Shown piece by piece: positions 15,380 to 24,534 of a DNA stretch of 64,000 nucleotides. The translations under genes were made by a program, and so were the position numbers. How positions within the stretch are numbered: position 1 is the first letter of the stretch; every line of letters begins with the position of its first letter. Source of the DNA: UBA1020 sp964520495 (GTDB lineage Bacteria > Patescibacteriota > Saccharimonadia > Saccharimonadales > Saccharimonadaceae); NCBI GenBank assembly GCA_964520495.1, contig CAZFMZ010000002.1, positions 1-64,000 of the forward strand, written 5' to 3'. The notes under the pieces were generated by a model. The model was not told the origin of the DNA. It made no database searches and saw nothing but the letters and a program-made list of their open reading frames with translations.

Positions 15380-16261
15380 ATGCCGCCTAACCAGCCAGCA
15401 CCACAAGTGCCGCAGCAGCCAATGCCAACGAACTCACCCGCCTCGCAGCCGGGCGCACCGTTCGATGCCCCGCAAGCTATGCCCCAGCAGCAACCGCAGC
15501 AACCGAACCAGCCGGCTACGCCACCAAAACCGCCGGTCAACCCGAACACCACCCAGAACAGTCTGCAGATTTCGGAAATCCGAGAGAATATGGTCATCAT
15601 GCGCGACGGATCATTCCGTGCCGTGGTCGCCTGTAAGTCGATTAACTTCGACCTCATGAGCAGTCGTGAACGGGAAGGGGTGGAGTACAGCTATCAGAAC
15701 TTCCTGAACTCGCTGTATTTCCCGATCCAGGTCTTCATCCGCTCGCAGCGCGTCGACATCGGCCCATATATCGACCGCCTTGTCACTATGCGCCGCAACC
15801 AGGACAACATGCTGCTCGGCGTGTTGATGGACGATTACATCAACTTCATCGACGTCTTAAGCCAGGAAGCCAACATCATGGATAAAAGTTTCTTCATCGT
15901 GGTACCGTTCTTCCCAAGTGGTGACCTGAACGACCTTCGTGACCAGGCCAAAGGCTTCTTCGGTAAGATTTTCGCCAAACCATCGAGCGATCCGATTAAG
16001 ATTGACGAGGCTAGCTATAACAAGGCGAAAGACGAAGTGAAGAACCGTGTCGACGCCGTCATGAGCGGCCTGTTCCAGCTCGGCGTCAAAAGCGTTCAAC
16101 TTAATACGAAAGAGCTCGGCGAGTTATACTACAACGTCTACAACCCCGATACCGCCGTGCGCGAACCGTTAGGCGACTTCGATAACGTCACCAGCACCTA
16201 CGTAACCAAGGGACAAGGTCCGGCGAATCCGCCGCTCGGTCCGGAAAGGGGAATCGTCTGA
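15380..16261 (+). CDS. TraC-like N-terminal domain protein (detached VirB4 N-domain)
   Basis: A 293-residue protein with a Pro/Gln/Asn-rich N-terminus of about 65 residues, then a domain (about 70-275) with QISEIRENMVIMRDGSFRAVVACKSINFDLMSSREREG, followed by LYFPIQVFIRSQRVDIGPYIDRL. This matches the TraC-like N-terminal region that usually forms the front of VirB4/TraC ATPases. Here it is a separate gene whose TGA stop overlaps the VirB4 start by one base, so the two are made together in equal amounts. It has no nucleotide-binding motifs of its own. Confidence 0.82.
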   Translation: MPPNQPAPQVPQQPMPTNSPASQPGAPFDAPQAMPQQQPQQPNQPATPPKPPVNPNTTQNSLQISEIRENMVIMRDGSFRAVVACKSINFDLMSSREREGVEYSYQNFLNSLYFPIQVFIRSQRVDIGPYIDRLVTMRRNQDNMLLGVLMDDYINFIDVLSQEANIMDKSFFIVVPFFPSGDLNDLRDQAKGFFGKIFAKPSSDPIKIDEASYNKAKDEVKNRVDAVMSGLFQLGVKSVQLNTKELGELYYNVYNPDTAVREPLGDFDNVTSTYVTKGQGPANPPLGPERGIV

Positions 16262-18150
16262 TGGGTAAGAAGAAGCTTGATCCGGTTGATATCGCCGCCC
16301 AGCAACGCGCCCGCGAGCAGGCAGAGGTAGAACAAGCCTTCCTAAAGGGCGTCACCACTCTGCGCGACCTGATTGCTCCAAGTAGTCTTGAAATCCACTC
16401 CAGCCATTTCCGATTGGGCACCAAATACGGCCGCACCCTGTATGTCTACGGCTATCCGCGCCAGATTTACACCGGCTGGCTTTCTAGCATCATCAATATC
16501 GACGAAGTGCTCGACATCTCGATGTTCATCTACCCAGTGGAGAGCCAGGTGGTACTAAACAACCTACGCAAGAAGGTAACTCAGCTTGAAGCAACCATGG
16601 CTATCAACAGCGAGAAAGGCCGCACCCGTGACCCTGGGCTTGAGGCTGCCATCCAGGATGCCGAGGAACTACGTGACCAATTGCAGGTTGGGGCCGAACG
16701 CTTCTTCCGCTACGGACTTTACATCACACTCTATGCCGACAGCCTGGATGAGCTTGGATTCGTACAGCACAAGATTGAGACCATCTTCGGTCAGCAGCTC
16801 GTCTTCAGCAAGGTCGCTTCCAGCCAGCAGGAGCAGGGTCTTAACAGCACCATCCCTCAGATGACCGACCAGTTGCAGATTCGACGCAACATGAATACCG
16901 GTGCTATTTCGACCAGTTTCCCGTTTACTTCGGCCGACCTGACAGATTCAAAGGGCATTCTGTATGGCATCAACATGCACAACAACGGCCTGGTAATCTT
17001 CGATCGCTTCACACTTGAGAACGCCAATATGGTAGTATTTGCCAAATCCGGTGCCGGTAAGTCATTCACTGTCAAACTTGAAGCCATCCGTAGCATGATG
17101 ACCGGTGCCGATATCCTTATCATCGACCCCGAAAACGAATACCAGAAGCTAAGCGACGCCGTCGGCGGTAGCTATATCCGGCTCAGCCTGAACGCTGACA
17201 CCCGTATCAACCCGTTCGATCTGCCGCGCGTCATCGACACCGAAGAGGCAGATGATGCGCTGCGCGCCAACCTCGTAACTCTGCATGGGTTGTTCCGCTT
17301 GATGCTCGGCGGTACTCAGGTCGCGGCCAACGGCATGATCATGGGTGGACTGACCCCGGCCGAAGAGGCCGACCTCGACCAAGGCCTAATCGACACCTAC
17401 GCCCGTGCCGGCATCACCAGCGACCCGCTGACGCATCACTCGACGCCACCGACCATCGCCGACCTCTATGACACTCTGCTACATATGGGCGGCACCGGCC
17501 CCCAGTTGGCCCAACGCCTGCGCAAATATAGCACCGGTACGTTCGCCGGCATCTTCAGCCAGCAGAGCAACATCGACATCAACAACAATATGGTCGTTTT
17601 CAACATTCGCGACCTTGAAGACGAACTTCGCCCGGTCGCCATGTACATCGTACTGTCGCACATCTGGAATATAACTCGTAGCGACCAGCGCAAGCGCATG
17701 TTGATCGTCGACGAAGCCTGGCAGCTGATGAAGTATGATGACTCAGCCAATTTCCTGTTCTCGCTTGCCAAACGAGCCCGAAAGTACCAGCTTGGCCTCA
17801 CCACTATCACGCAGGATGTCGAGGACTTCATGGGTAGCAAGATGGGGCGCGCCATCGTGGCGAACTCCAGCATGCAGTTACTCCTGAAGCAATCGTCATC
17901 GGCCGTCGATGTACTGGCAGATGTCTTCAAGCTGACCGAAGAGGAACGTAAACGTCTGGCCAACTTCCCGGTCGGACAGGGCCTCTTTTTCGCCGGACAG
18001 AACCATGTTCATATTCAGATCGTCGCGTCACAGACCGAACAGTCGCTCGTTACTACCGGTGTGACGGCTCAGGCGCCGCAAGCACCACCCCAACAGGGGC
18101 AGCCGGCCGTTAATCCGGGTTATATGAACCCTGGTGAGTACGGTGTATAA
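16261..18150 (+). CDS. virB4: VirB4 family T4SS ATPase
   Basis: A 629-residue ATPase. Walker A is at about 261-269 (KSGAGKS, with K267 and S268), followed by LIIDPENEY (about 282-290), a typical VirB4 feature; Walker B is LIVDEAWQLM at about 481-490 (D484, E485), and the TTITQDVEDF segment follows. VirB4 proteins power T4SS pilus assembly and substrate transfer at the cytosolic face of the membrane. The usual N-terminal domain is reduced, since part of it lies in the gene before. The C-terminal end is Pro/Gln-rich. Start at 16261 is fixed by the overlap with the upstream stop. This is the strongest evidence that the locus is a T4SS. Confidence 0.95.
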   Translation: MGKKKLDPVDIAAQQRAREQAEVEQAFLKGVTTLRDLIAPSSLEIHSSHFRLGTKYGRTLYVYGYPRQIYTGWLSSIINIDEVLDISMFIYPVESQVVLNNLRKKVTQLEATMAINSEKGRTRDPGLEAAIQDAEELRDQLQVGAERFFRYGLYITLYADSLDELGFVQHKIETIFGQQLVFSKVASSQQEQGLNSTIPQMTDQLQIRRNMNTGAISTSFPFTSADLTDSKGILYGINMHNNGLVIFDRFTLENANMVVFAKSGAGKSFTVKLEAIRSMMTGADILIIDPENEYQKLSDAVGGSYIRLSLNADTRINPFDLPRVIDTEEADDALRANLVTLHGLFRLMLGGTQVAANGMIMGGLTPAEEADLDQGLIDTYARAGITSDPLTHHSTPPTIADLYDTLLHMGGTGPQLAQRLRKYSTGTFAGIFSQQSNIDINNNMVVFNIRDLEDELRPVAMYIVLSHIWNITRSDQRKRMLIVDEAWQLMKYDDSANFLFSLAKRARKYQLGLTTITQDVEDFMGSKMGRAIVANSSMQLLLKQSSSAVDVLADVFKLTEEERKRLANFPVGQGLFFAGQNHVHIQIVASQTEQSLVTTGVTAQAPQAPPQQGQPAVNPGYMNPGEYGV

Positions 18151-18201
18151 TAAAGGCAAACACAGTGAGGTGTGTTAAGCCAAAACTAAACAATCATTTC
18201 C

Positions 18202-21200
18202 ATGGGACCCGCCAGAAAACACAGGCCTGATATTGAGCCGGACATTCGCCCCGACCTTCATGTCATTGAAGGTGGCGGCGAGTCTACCCCTGAGCGGGGT
18301 GAACTTTCGGCGGTTAATAACGAAACCGGCGCGCGACTGGCGGGTGATGAACGACGCCTCGGCGTACTCCAAGGCGGTGGTGAATCAACCTCCGGTAGGG
18401 GAAATCTTGCCGCAGTACGCGATCAGGAAGAAACGTCAGCGAACCAGTATGGCTATACGCCGAGTGGCGGTTCAAAAAAAACCAAGCAGACCTTCTCACT
18501 GAAGGGGGGGTTGAAGAAGAAAGGACCACTCGGTCTTCTGCTCGGTATCATATTCGGTGGAGTCGGTGGTCTGACAATGTTGATATCACCAGGCATAGCC
18601 GTGGTGCAGCTCAAGGAAATCCTAACCGATGACCTGAATGACCAACTGACGGCTATGGATATCCGTTCGACCTACGTCTTGCGTGCCAAGCTCAACGACA
18701 TGGGAACAGGTATCTGCCGAGGTGTCACCATCAAATGTTCCTACAAGGGATTCTCCGACCGGCAGCTTAAGAAATTCCAGGCGGCCGGTATCGAAGTAGA
18801 GACTGATGGTAGGTCACGGATTCCCCCAAACCGGCATAAGGTGAAGTCACTCACGTTCAAACAGACCGTCGGGCTGGAAACAAGAGAGCTGAAGGCGACA
18901 AACCCGGCCCAGCTCAACAAGTTACTTGGGGAACGTGTCGTACGAGAAAACCTGCGCCGGGCGTTCAACCCGAAGTTCGCCGGCTTCCAAGACAAGGTAT
19001 CGGCATCGGTCTTCAGTCGCTTCAAGACCAACAAAGGGGATAAGCTTGGTAGCGGGAGTAATGAGGAGCGTGACAAAGCGGTCAGTGATGCCGTGCGCGG
19101 CGATCCGATTGGCGCCAGTACACCCGGTAACCTACCGACAGATGGCGAGGACCAGGCCACGAACACCGAAAATGAAAAAGCCAACGAAAAGGCGAGTGAG
19201 ACCGCCAGTCGATTAGAAGGAGACGGAGCGCCCGTCAAATCACTATTCGGTTCAGGACTCTCAAGTGCCGTCAAGGGAGTTGGCGTCCTTGGTATAGCCG
19301 ACACCGCCTGCACCGTCAAGAATACGCTCCGCGCCGTCGAGGCAGGGGCAAAGATTTACCGCAAACGCCAACTGATCGCTTATGCGATGGTCTTCCTTTC
19401 ATTCGCCGACCAAGTAAAGGCTGGCACGGCGACACCCGAACAGGCGGAGTATGTCGGCAACAAACTAACGGCAATCGACACCGATGAACAGGTCGTCGAT
19501 GAAACGAGCGAATTTAACGGCGGTGCCCCTAAAAAAGTGAAGAACCCCTACTATGGGAAGAACGCGTTCGATTCACCCGGCTACAAGACGGCCATGTATA
19601 ATGACGCCCCGACGCTAACGGCACGCGATATGCAATTCACACTTGGTGGCGCCACCATGGGCACACTTGCCTCGATCAACAAATTCGTAGCGCAGCATGC
19701 TGATGGTGTTAATTGCAAGGTGGTGCAGAATCCACTGGTGCGCGGAGGCTCCTTCGTCGTAGGTATTGCTCTTGCCATCGGTACGGCTGGCACGGCAACG
19801 ATGCTCAGTATCGGAGGGTCGGTTGCGATAGGCCTGGCATTGCCGATTCTCGAGAACTATCTGTCACAGATGTTGGCCGGCAACATCGTGGGGGGTGGTA
19901 CGAAAGGGGTCGACGCTGGCAACGCCATTTTTGCGGGTAGTTCCGCCATGATGGGGGAAGTCGCCATGGACCGCGGCATGAAGCCTGCTACGAAATCCGA
20001 CTTAAAAGAGTATTTAGCCCTGAGTGACGAGATACGGGCTGAATATATCGCCATGGAAACGGAAGCCGCAAAAGACACGCCGTTCGATATTTACAACCAG
20101 CACTCATTCCTCGGATCTCTCACCCGAACCTTGCTTCCGTTCCGTACCGCCTCTACCGCTAGCGTGGGGGGTTCGTTAGTAAATGCCTTCAATCTCATCC
20201 CACTCGCGTCAGCCTCACTCGCACCTTCGGCCTATGCGACGAATGGCTACAACGAAGATCGCTTCAGTAAATGTAGCGACTATGGCTACGACCAGCTCGG
20301 CATTGATGCCGATGTCTTCTGCAATGTCCGCTACACCATGAGTAAGCATGAGCTCGGCCTGGATAGCGACAAGGTCATCGACTGGATGGCGTCCAACAAG
20401 ATGATCAATCCGGAGGATGGTTCGGCTCAGAACGAATATCAGGACTGGCTCTCGGAATGTACGACGCGTGAAGCTGGCTGGGGTGAAGAGGCAGAAGAGA
20501 ACGGCCCTACAGGCATCAACTGTATGAATAGTGCTGATCGAGGTGGTAAATCAGGCGACTTCAGCGACCAACAGCTCAGTTATTTCCGAGTCTACACGAT
20601 GGATAAAAGCGTATTTGAAGCGATGGATTATGAACCGCCCCTTGGCAACGCCTCATTGAGCGGTGGCTCCGAATTCCGCATTGCCTCATTTAACGTACTT
20701 GGTACCAGCCACACCGATGGACCTGGTGCAAACAAACCCAGCTTCTCATCATGGTCCGAGCGTATTAAGCGCTCCCAGGAAGTAATAACTTCGAACAATC
20801 TTGAGATCATCGGCTTTCAGGAATTCGAGCCGAGCCAACGGAACTACCTCAAGAAGAACTTGCCCAATTACGAAATGTCCTCTCAAGGTAAGCTCTCAGA
20901 CAGTATCATGTGGAGCTCCGATCGGTTCGAGCTCGTAAGCCAAGGGACCTGGCAAAGCACCTACTTCGGAGGGAAAATCCAGGAGCCATGGGTAAAACTA
21001 AAAGACAGGGAAACCCAGCAGGAATTCTATGTCATGAATGTGCATGATCCGATCAACCGTGGGCAAGGAGACGCGGAGACCCGCTATCAAAACGCGTTAG
21101 GACACCTTAGAAAAGTAAATGAGTTCAAAACCCAAGCGCCGGTCTTCTTGGTGGGTGACTTTAACTCCGCCTTTTCACGCGATAACGGCGCCGGTGCGAA

Positions 21201-22716
21201 AACCGACCAGAAGCTGACCTACTGCGTACTGACAGCTGGAGGCATGAATAATGCCTACGACCTCTCTGTGCCGCGACCAGCAAAATGCCCTAACAAACCA
21301 AAAGGTGTGCGTAACTATATCGACCACATCTATCTGACACCAGAAGTTGAAGTCTCATCATTCAAAGAGGTAAGCGGCGGTGACAAAAGCAACGGCTCCG
21401 ACCACCCGACCATTTTCGCTGACATCGTCATTCCCGGCACGGGTGAGAATAGCGGAGCCGGCACTGACTTTGTCATCGGTACCTACAACCAACCGGTCCG
21501 CGGCAACGAAGCCGTAGCTGGCCGTGAAATAAAAAACCGCAAGTTTGATGTCGTCGGCATGCAGGAATTGGCCGGAGCGAACTACACGAACTTGCGCCGT
21601 GACCTGGGGCAAGCCGGCTATGGTGTGTACCCAGACTGGAACAAAAACTATGACGGGTTCTGCAGTAGCGGTCGTGCAGTCTTTTACAATAAAACCAAGT
21701 TCAGGCTCGTAAAAGCAGAGGTTTTCAATTTCCCGAGTGACCGTGGTAACCGAGACTCGTCGGCCTCGACATGCGCTAATGGTGAGTCACACCCCGACGG
21801 TCGCGCCAATTCGCCGATCTTGTGGCTGGAAGACATCCGATCGCAGTACAAGGGGCAGAAAATCATCGTCATCAATACGCATAATGCCGCCTTTGCGAGG
21901 AATGCCGAACGACGCTACCAAGCAGCCCTAATTTACGTTCAGCAAGTCACTCGCTTGAAGCGCGAGAACCCGGGTGTACCTATCTTTTTCACTGGAGACT
22001 TTAACGAAGGCACGGCGGTACGCAAACCAGGCATGGGTGCCAACCTTACATATGAGTGGGACAAACCGTCCGGCTACAAGAACCTGCTGTATTGTATGTT
22101 TGCGAATAACAAACTAATGAAAGCCGTCAATAAGCCGAACAGTTGTCCTAATCCGGCCGGAAGAACACCCGTCGACTTCATCTACTACACACCTGGCGTC
22201 AAGGTGGAGTGGCATAAAGAGTTTATAGATCCGTCTACGAACGACTCACCACACCCTGTCATGTACGCACGTATGGTTGTACCGGGCAGTAAAGATGGAT
22301 CATCATCGCAACCAGGTTCTGATATCGTGGGTGATGATTACGCCCGGGAGTGCGGCAAGTACACCACTTGTACTAAGCAATGTGTCGACTTCGTAAAATT
22401 CCGTCTATTAAAACATGGGGTCTTAAAGCAGACGCGGTCCCTCGGTAACGGCAAGGATGTCGTAAGGACACTTGGAAGTATGGGGTATAAGGTCAACAAA
22501 ACTCCGGCCGTGCATGCTGTCATGTCGACAGCCGCCACCTCGACCCCACAGTGGGGGCATACCGCCATGGTATCAGCCGTTCTCGCCAACGGTTCGATCA
22601 TCGTCGAAGAATACAACTATACCCGCCCCCTAGCATACGGAAAGCGACTCATTACGGCGAGTGAGATTAAGGCGAAGAACATCACATTCGCTCATACGGA
22701 GGTTGATTACAAATGA
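18202..22716 (+). CDS. Giant membrane protein with two EEP nuclease-type domains and a CHAP domain
   Basis: A 1504-residue protein. The cytosolic N-terminus has a repeated block GGGEST.xRGxLxAV (24-38 and 58-72), then a membrane helix (about 107-135), a long unknown region with a further hydrophobic stretch (about 514-550), two endonuclease/exonuclease/phosphatase domains and a C-terminal CHAP domain. EEP 1 (about 824-1075) keeps N831, E874, H948, D986/N988 and D1067/H1068. EEP 2 (about 1090-1355) keeps N1096, E1122, H1227, D1266/N1268 and H1351. CHAP (about 1375-1504) has C1394 and H1453 with E/N at 1470-1472. The EEP fold includes metal-dependent nucleases and phosphodiesterases; CHAP domains cut peptidoglycan. 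A TATAAT (18146-18151) overlaps the stop of VirB4. It could be a wall-penetrating, nuclease-bearing effector or a T4SS tip protein. No ribosome binding site is obvious. Confidence 0.85.
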   Translation: MGPARKHRPDIEPDIRPDLHVIEGGGESTPERGELSAVNNETGARLAGDERRLGVLQGGGESTSGRGNLAAVRDQEETSANQYGYTPSGGSKKTKQTFSLKGGLKKKGPLGLLLGIIFGGVGGLTMLISPGIAVVQLKEILTDDLNDQLTAMDIRSTYVLRAKLNDMGTGICRGVTIKCSYKGFSDRQLKKFQAAGIEVETDGRSRIPPNRHKVKSLTFKQTVGLETRELKATNPAQLNKLLGERVVRENLRRAFNPKFAGFQDKVSASVFSRFKTNKGDKLGSGSNEERDKAVSDAVRGDPIGASTPGNLPTDGEDQATNTENEKANEKASETASRLEGDGAPVKSLFGSGLSSAVKGVGVLGIADTACTVKNTLRAVEAGAKIYRKRQLIAYAMVFLSFADQVKAGTATPEQAEYVGNKLTAIDTDEQVVDETSEFNGGAPKKVKNPYYGKNAFDSPGYKTAMYNDAPTLTARDMQFTLGGATMGTLASINKFVAQHADGVNCKVVQNPLVRGGSFVVGIALAIGTAGTATMLSIGGSVAIGLALPILENYLSQMLAGNIVGGGTKGVDAGNAIFAGSSAMMGEVAMDRGMKPATKSDLKEYLALSDEIRAEYIAMETEAAKDTPFDIYNQHSFLGSLTRTLLPFRTASTASVGGSLVNAFNLIPLASASLAPSAYATNGYNEDRFSKCSDYGYDQLGIDADVFCNVRYTMSKHELGLDSDKVIDWMASNKMINPEDGSAQNEYQDWLSECTTREAGWGEEAEENGPTGINCMNSADRGGKSGDFSDQQLSYFRVYTMDKSVFEAMDYEPPLGNASLSGGSEFRIASFNVLGTSHTDGPGANKPSFSSWSERIKRSQEVITSNNLEIIGFQEFEPSQRNYLKKNLPNYEMSSQGKLSDSIMWSSDRFELVSQGTWQSTYFGGKIQEPWVKLKDRETQQEFYVMNVHDPINRGQGDAETRYQNALGHLRKVNEFKTQAPVFLVGDFNSAFSRDNGAGAKTDQKLTYCVLTAGGMNNAYDLSVPRPAKCPNKPKGVRNYIDHIYLTPEVEVSSFKEVSGGDKSNGSDHPTIFADIVIPGTGENSGAGTDFVIGTYNQPVRGNEAVAGREIKNRKFDVVGMQELAGANYTNLRRDLGQAGYGVYPDWNKNYDGFCSSGRAVFYNKTKFRLVKAEVFNFPSDRGNRDSSASTCANGESHPDGRANSPILWLEDIRSQYKGQKIIVINTHNAAFARNAERRYQAALIYVQQVTRLKRENPGVPIFFTGDFNEGTAVRKPGMGANLTYEWDKPSGYKNLLYCMFANNKLMKAVNKPNSCPNPAGRTPVDFIYYTPGVKVEWHKEFIDPSTNDSPHPVMYARMVVPGSKDGSSSQPGSDIVGDDYARECGKYTTCTKQCVDFVKFRLLKHGVLKQTRSLGNGKDVVRTLGSMGYKVNKTPAVHAVMSTAATSTPQWGHTAMVSAVLANGSIIVEEYNYTRPLAYGKRLITASEIKAKNITFAHTEVDYK

Positions 22717-23174
22717 TAACCCCCATAATGAGCCGAAAAAAACTCCTATTGGCGGCGTTTGTTCTTATAGCGCTGGTAGTAGTCATAGTCATTCTGACAA
22801 TAGGGAAGGGTGAGGACGTAAAGATTGAGTCGGTTAAGACCATCAACGATATGTCGGATTCGCGTATTGATTTTACAGAGTATGAGAACGCTTTCACGCC
22901 CGAGGAGCAGAAACTCATTAATCAGGCCTTCTCGACCCAAATCGAAGCTGATAAAGAAGTTGAAGCGGTGGCCCGAAACGGTTCATATCGCGAAAGTATC
23001 ATTGATAACACTCCCGTTAAGCAACTACTCCTCGATGTACCTGCGGTGAAAAAGACATATCTTGTTTACCGCACAGAGGGTGGGGTTAATGGCCAAAATA
23101 TACTATACGTAGAGTGTGCGAGTAAAGATGAACAGCGTGAACCGGACTGGGAGTGTGTTGATGAAACAGAATAG
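22713..23174 (+). CDS. Small membrane-anchored protein of the T4SS locus, unknown
   Basis: A 153-residue protein with one N-terminal membrane helix (about 9-30, LLLAAFVLIALVVVIVILTIG) and an extracytoplasmic domain of about 120 residues (EYENAFTPEEQKLINQAF, VKKTYLVYRTEGG, ILYVECASKDE, two cysteines). I do not recognise a family. The start overlaps the preceding stop by 4 bases (ATGA) and GGAGG lies about 10 bases upstream, so it is coupled to the nuclease-CHAP gene. Such tight pairing suggests it is an anchor, chaperone or immunity-type partner, but the sequence does not say which. Confidence 0.65.
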   Translation: MITPIMSRKKLLLAAFVLIALVVVIVILTIGKGEDVKIESVKTINDMSDSRIDFTEYENAFTPEEQKLINQAFSTQIEADKEVEAVARNGSYRESIIDNTPVKQLLLDVPAVKKTYLVYRTEGGVNGQNILYVECASKDEQREPDWECVDETE

Positions 23175-24534
23175 CGTGGTATTCAAGATATTCAGCCTGG
23201 CGATCGTCATATGCCTTGCGCTCAGCCCTGTCGCGGCCGCGAATGAAGACACCGACGGCTTCGATGAAGCCTTCTTCTCCGGCAACGACATCCTTTACTA
23301 CAACCCCGCGATGACCTGCGGCGACGGAGCGAAGATCGAACCAACCACTAATACGTCGGCCGTACCGGCCGGCGAGTTAGCGCGCGCAAAGGTCATTATG
23401 CAGTACTTCGTCGATAAGGGTCTTACGTTGGCTGCGGCAGCTGGTTTCGCCGGTAACATGCGCCAGGAGTCCGGTTTGAACCCGGCCATTATCCAAGGTG
23501 GGGCGATTGCGAAATCAGCCAAAAACCAAAGTGGGCAGGTCGTCGTTTCAAACATCTACAAGCCGGTGAACAGTGTCGGTTTTGGGTTGGTTCAATGGAC
23601 ATTCGGCGGCACGACCGGGCCACGTCAGGGACCGCTCTATAAAAAGGCGGTGCGTGAAAAAATAGACATCATCGACTTCAACCTGCAGCTCGATTACGTA
23701 TGGACCGAGCTCAATAGTAGCTACAAGACAAGCACGCTCGACCGTGTGAAGGGCCTGAATGATCCAATTGAGGCCGCGATTATCGTTCATGACAATTATG
23801 AGATATCGGCCGATAGCGATTCGGAGGTGCGCGAGGTGCGCGGTGGTAACGCTAAACGGTATTTCGATCAGTTAAAGGGGCAGATAGACGACAGTACTGG
23901 TGCGACCGTTAATACAACCGTGTCGACGAACGCTTCTGGTGACACCTGTCAGACGGCTGATGAAAGTGAAGGCGGCATTGGTTCAGTTGATGGCTTCACA
24001 TTCCCATTAAAGACGACGAAGGCAGCGCTTGCAAAAGGAGCGGACGGTGCGGTATGGAAGCCGCAGAAATGTAATCTTCCACCACTTGGTGGCCTATCCC
24101 AGGGAAGTGGCGGGAACTGTCACCACCACTACAATGCCGCTGATATATTTGCGGAAACCGGCACCCCAATCGTAGCCGCAAACTCCGGTAAGGTCGTCAC
24201 TGTAAAGGGTACGCCGTGCGGATCATATGGCTGCAACGTCACCATAATGGGTGATGATGGTAACCTGTACTACTATACCCACATGAGTAAAACGCCACCT
24301 GTCCGAGGTGGTCAGCAGGTCGAAGCGGGTAAGGTGATTGGATGGGTAGGAACCAACACGACAGCCGTAGGGACACCACGACACCTTCATATCGATATGC
24401 TGCCAGGCGGGAAGTATAAGACACGCCCGGGATGCGCCAGCGAAACGTGCCAGCGAGGCTATGAATTTATCGAGATACAAGAACTATTAATTCCCGCCTA
24501 TCAGGCGTTGCCATCAGGAGGCAGAAATGTTTAG
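23161..24534 (+). CDS. Exported peptidoglycan hydrolase: lysozyme-like plus M23 peptidase
   Basis: A protein of about 457 residues. It has a signal peptide (about 1-27, IFSLAIVICLALSPVAAAN), then a phage tail-tip lysozyme-like domain (about 75-225: AKVIMQYFVDKGL, GFAGNMRQESGLNPAIIQGG with a probable catalytic Glu, VGFGLVQWTFG). A LytM/M23 metallopeptidase follows (about 280-425) with the metal ligand motifs HHHYNAADIF and HLHID. This pair cuts both glycan and peptide bonds of the wall. In T4SS loci such enzymes (VirB1-like) open the wall for the channel. I chose ATG 23161, since it opens the signal peptide and GGGAG lies upstream; longer starts inside the previous gene are possible. It overlaps that gene by 14 bases. 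Confidence 0.85.
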   Translation: MKQNSVVFKIFSLAIVICLALSPVAAANEDTDGFDEAFFSGNDILYYNPAMTCGDGAKIEPTTNTSAVPAGELARAKVIMQYFVDKGLTLAAAAGFAGNMRQESGLNPAIIQGGAIAKSAKNQSGQVVVSNIYKPVNSVGFGLVQWTFGGTTGPRQGPLYKKAVREKIDIIDFNLQLDYVWTELNSSYKTSTLDRVKGLNDPIEAAIIVHDNYEISADSDSEVREVRGGNAKRYFDQLKGQIDDSTGATVNTTVSTNASGDTCQTADESEGGIGSVDGFTFPLKTTKAALAKGADGAVWKPQKCNLPPLGGLSQGSGGNCHHHYNAADIFAETGTPIVAANSGKVVTVKGTPCGSYGCNVTIMGDDGNLYYYTHMSKTPPVRGGQQVEAGKVIGWVGTNTTAVGTPRHLHIDMLPGGKYKTRPGCASETCQRGYEFIEIQELLIPAYQALPSGGRNV

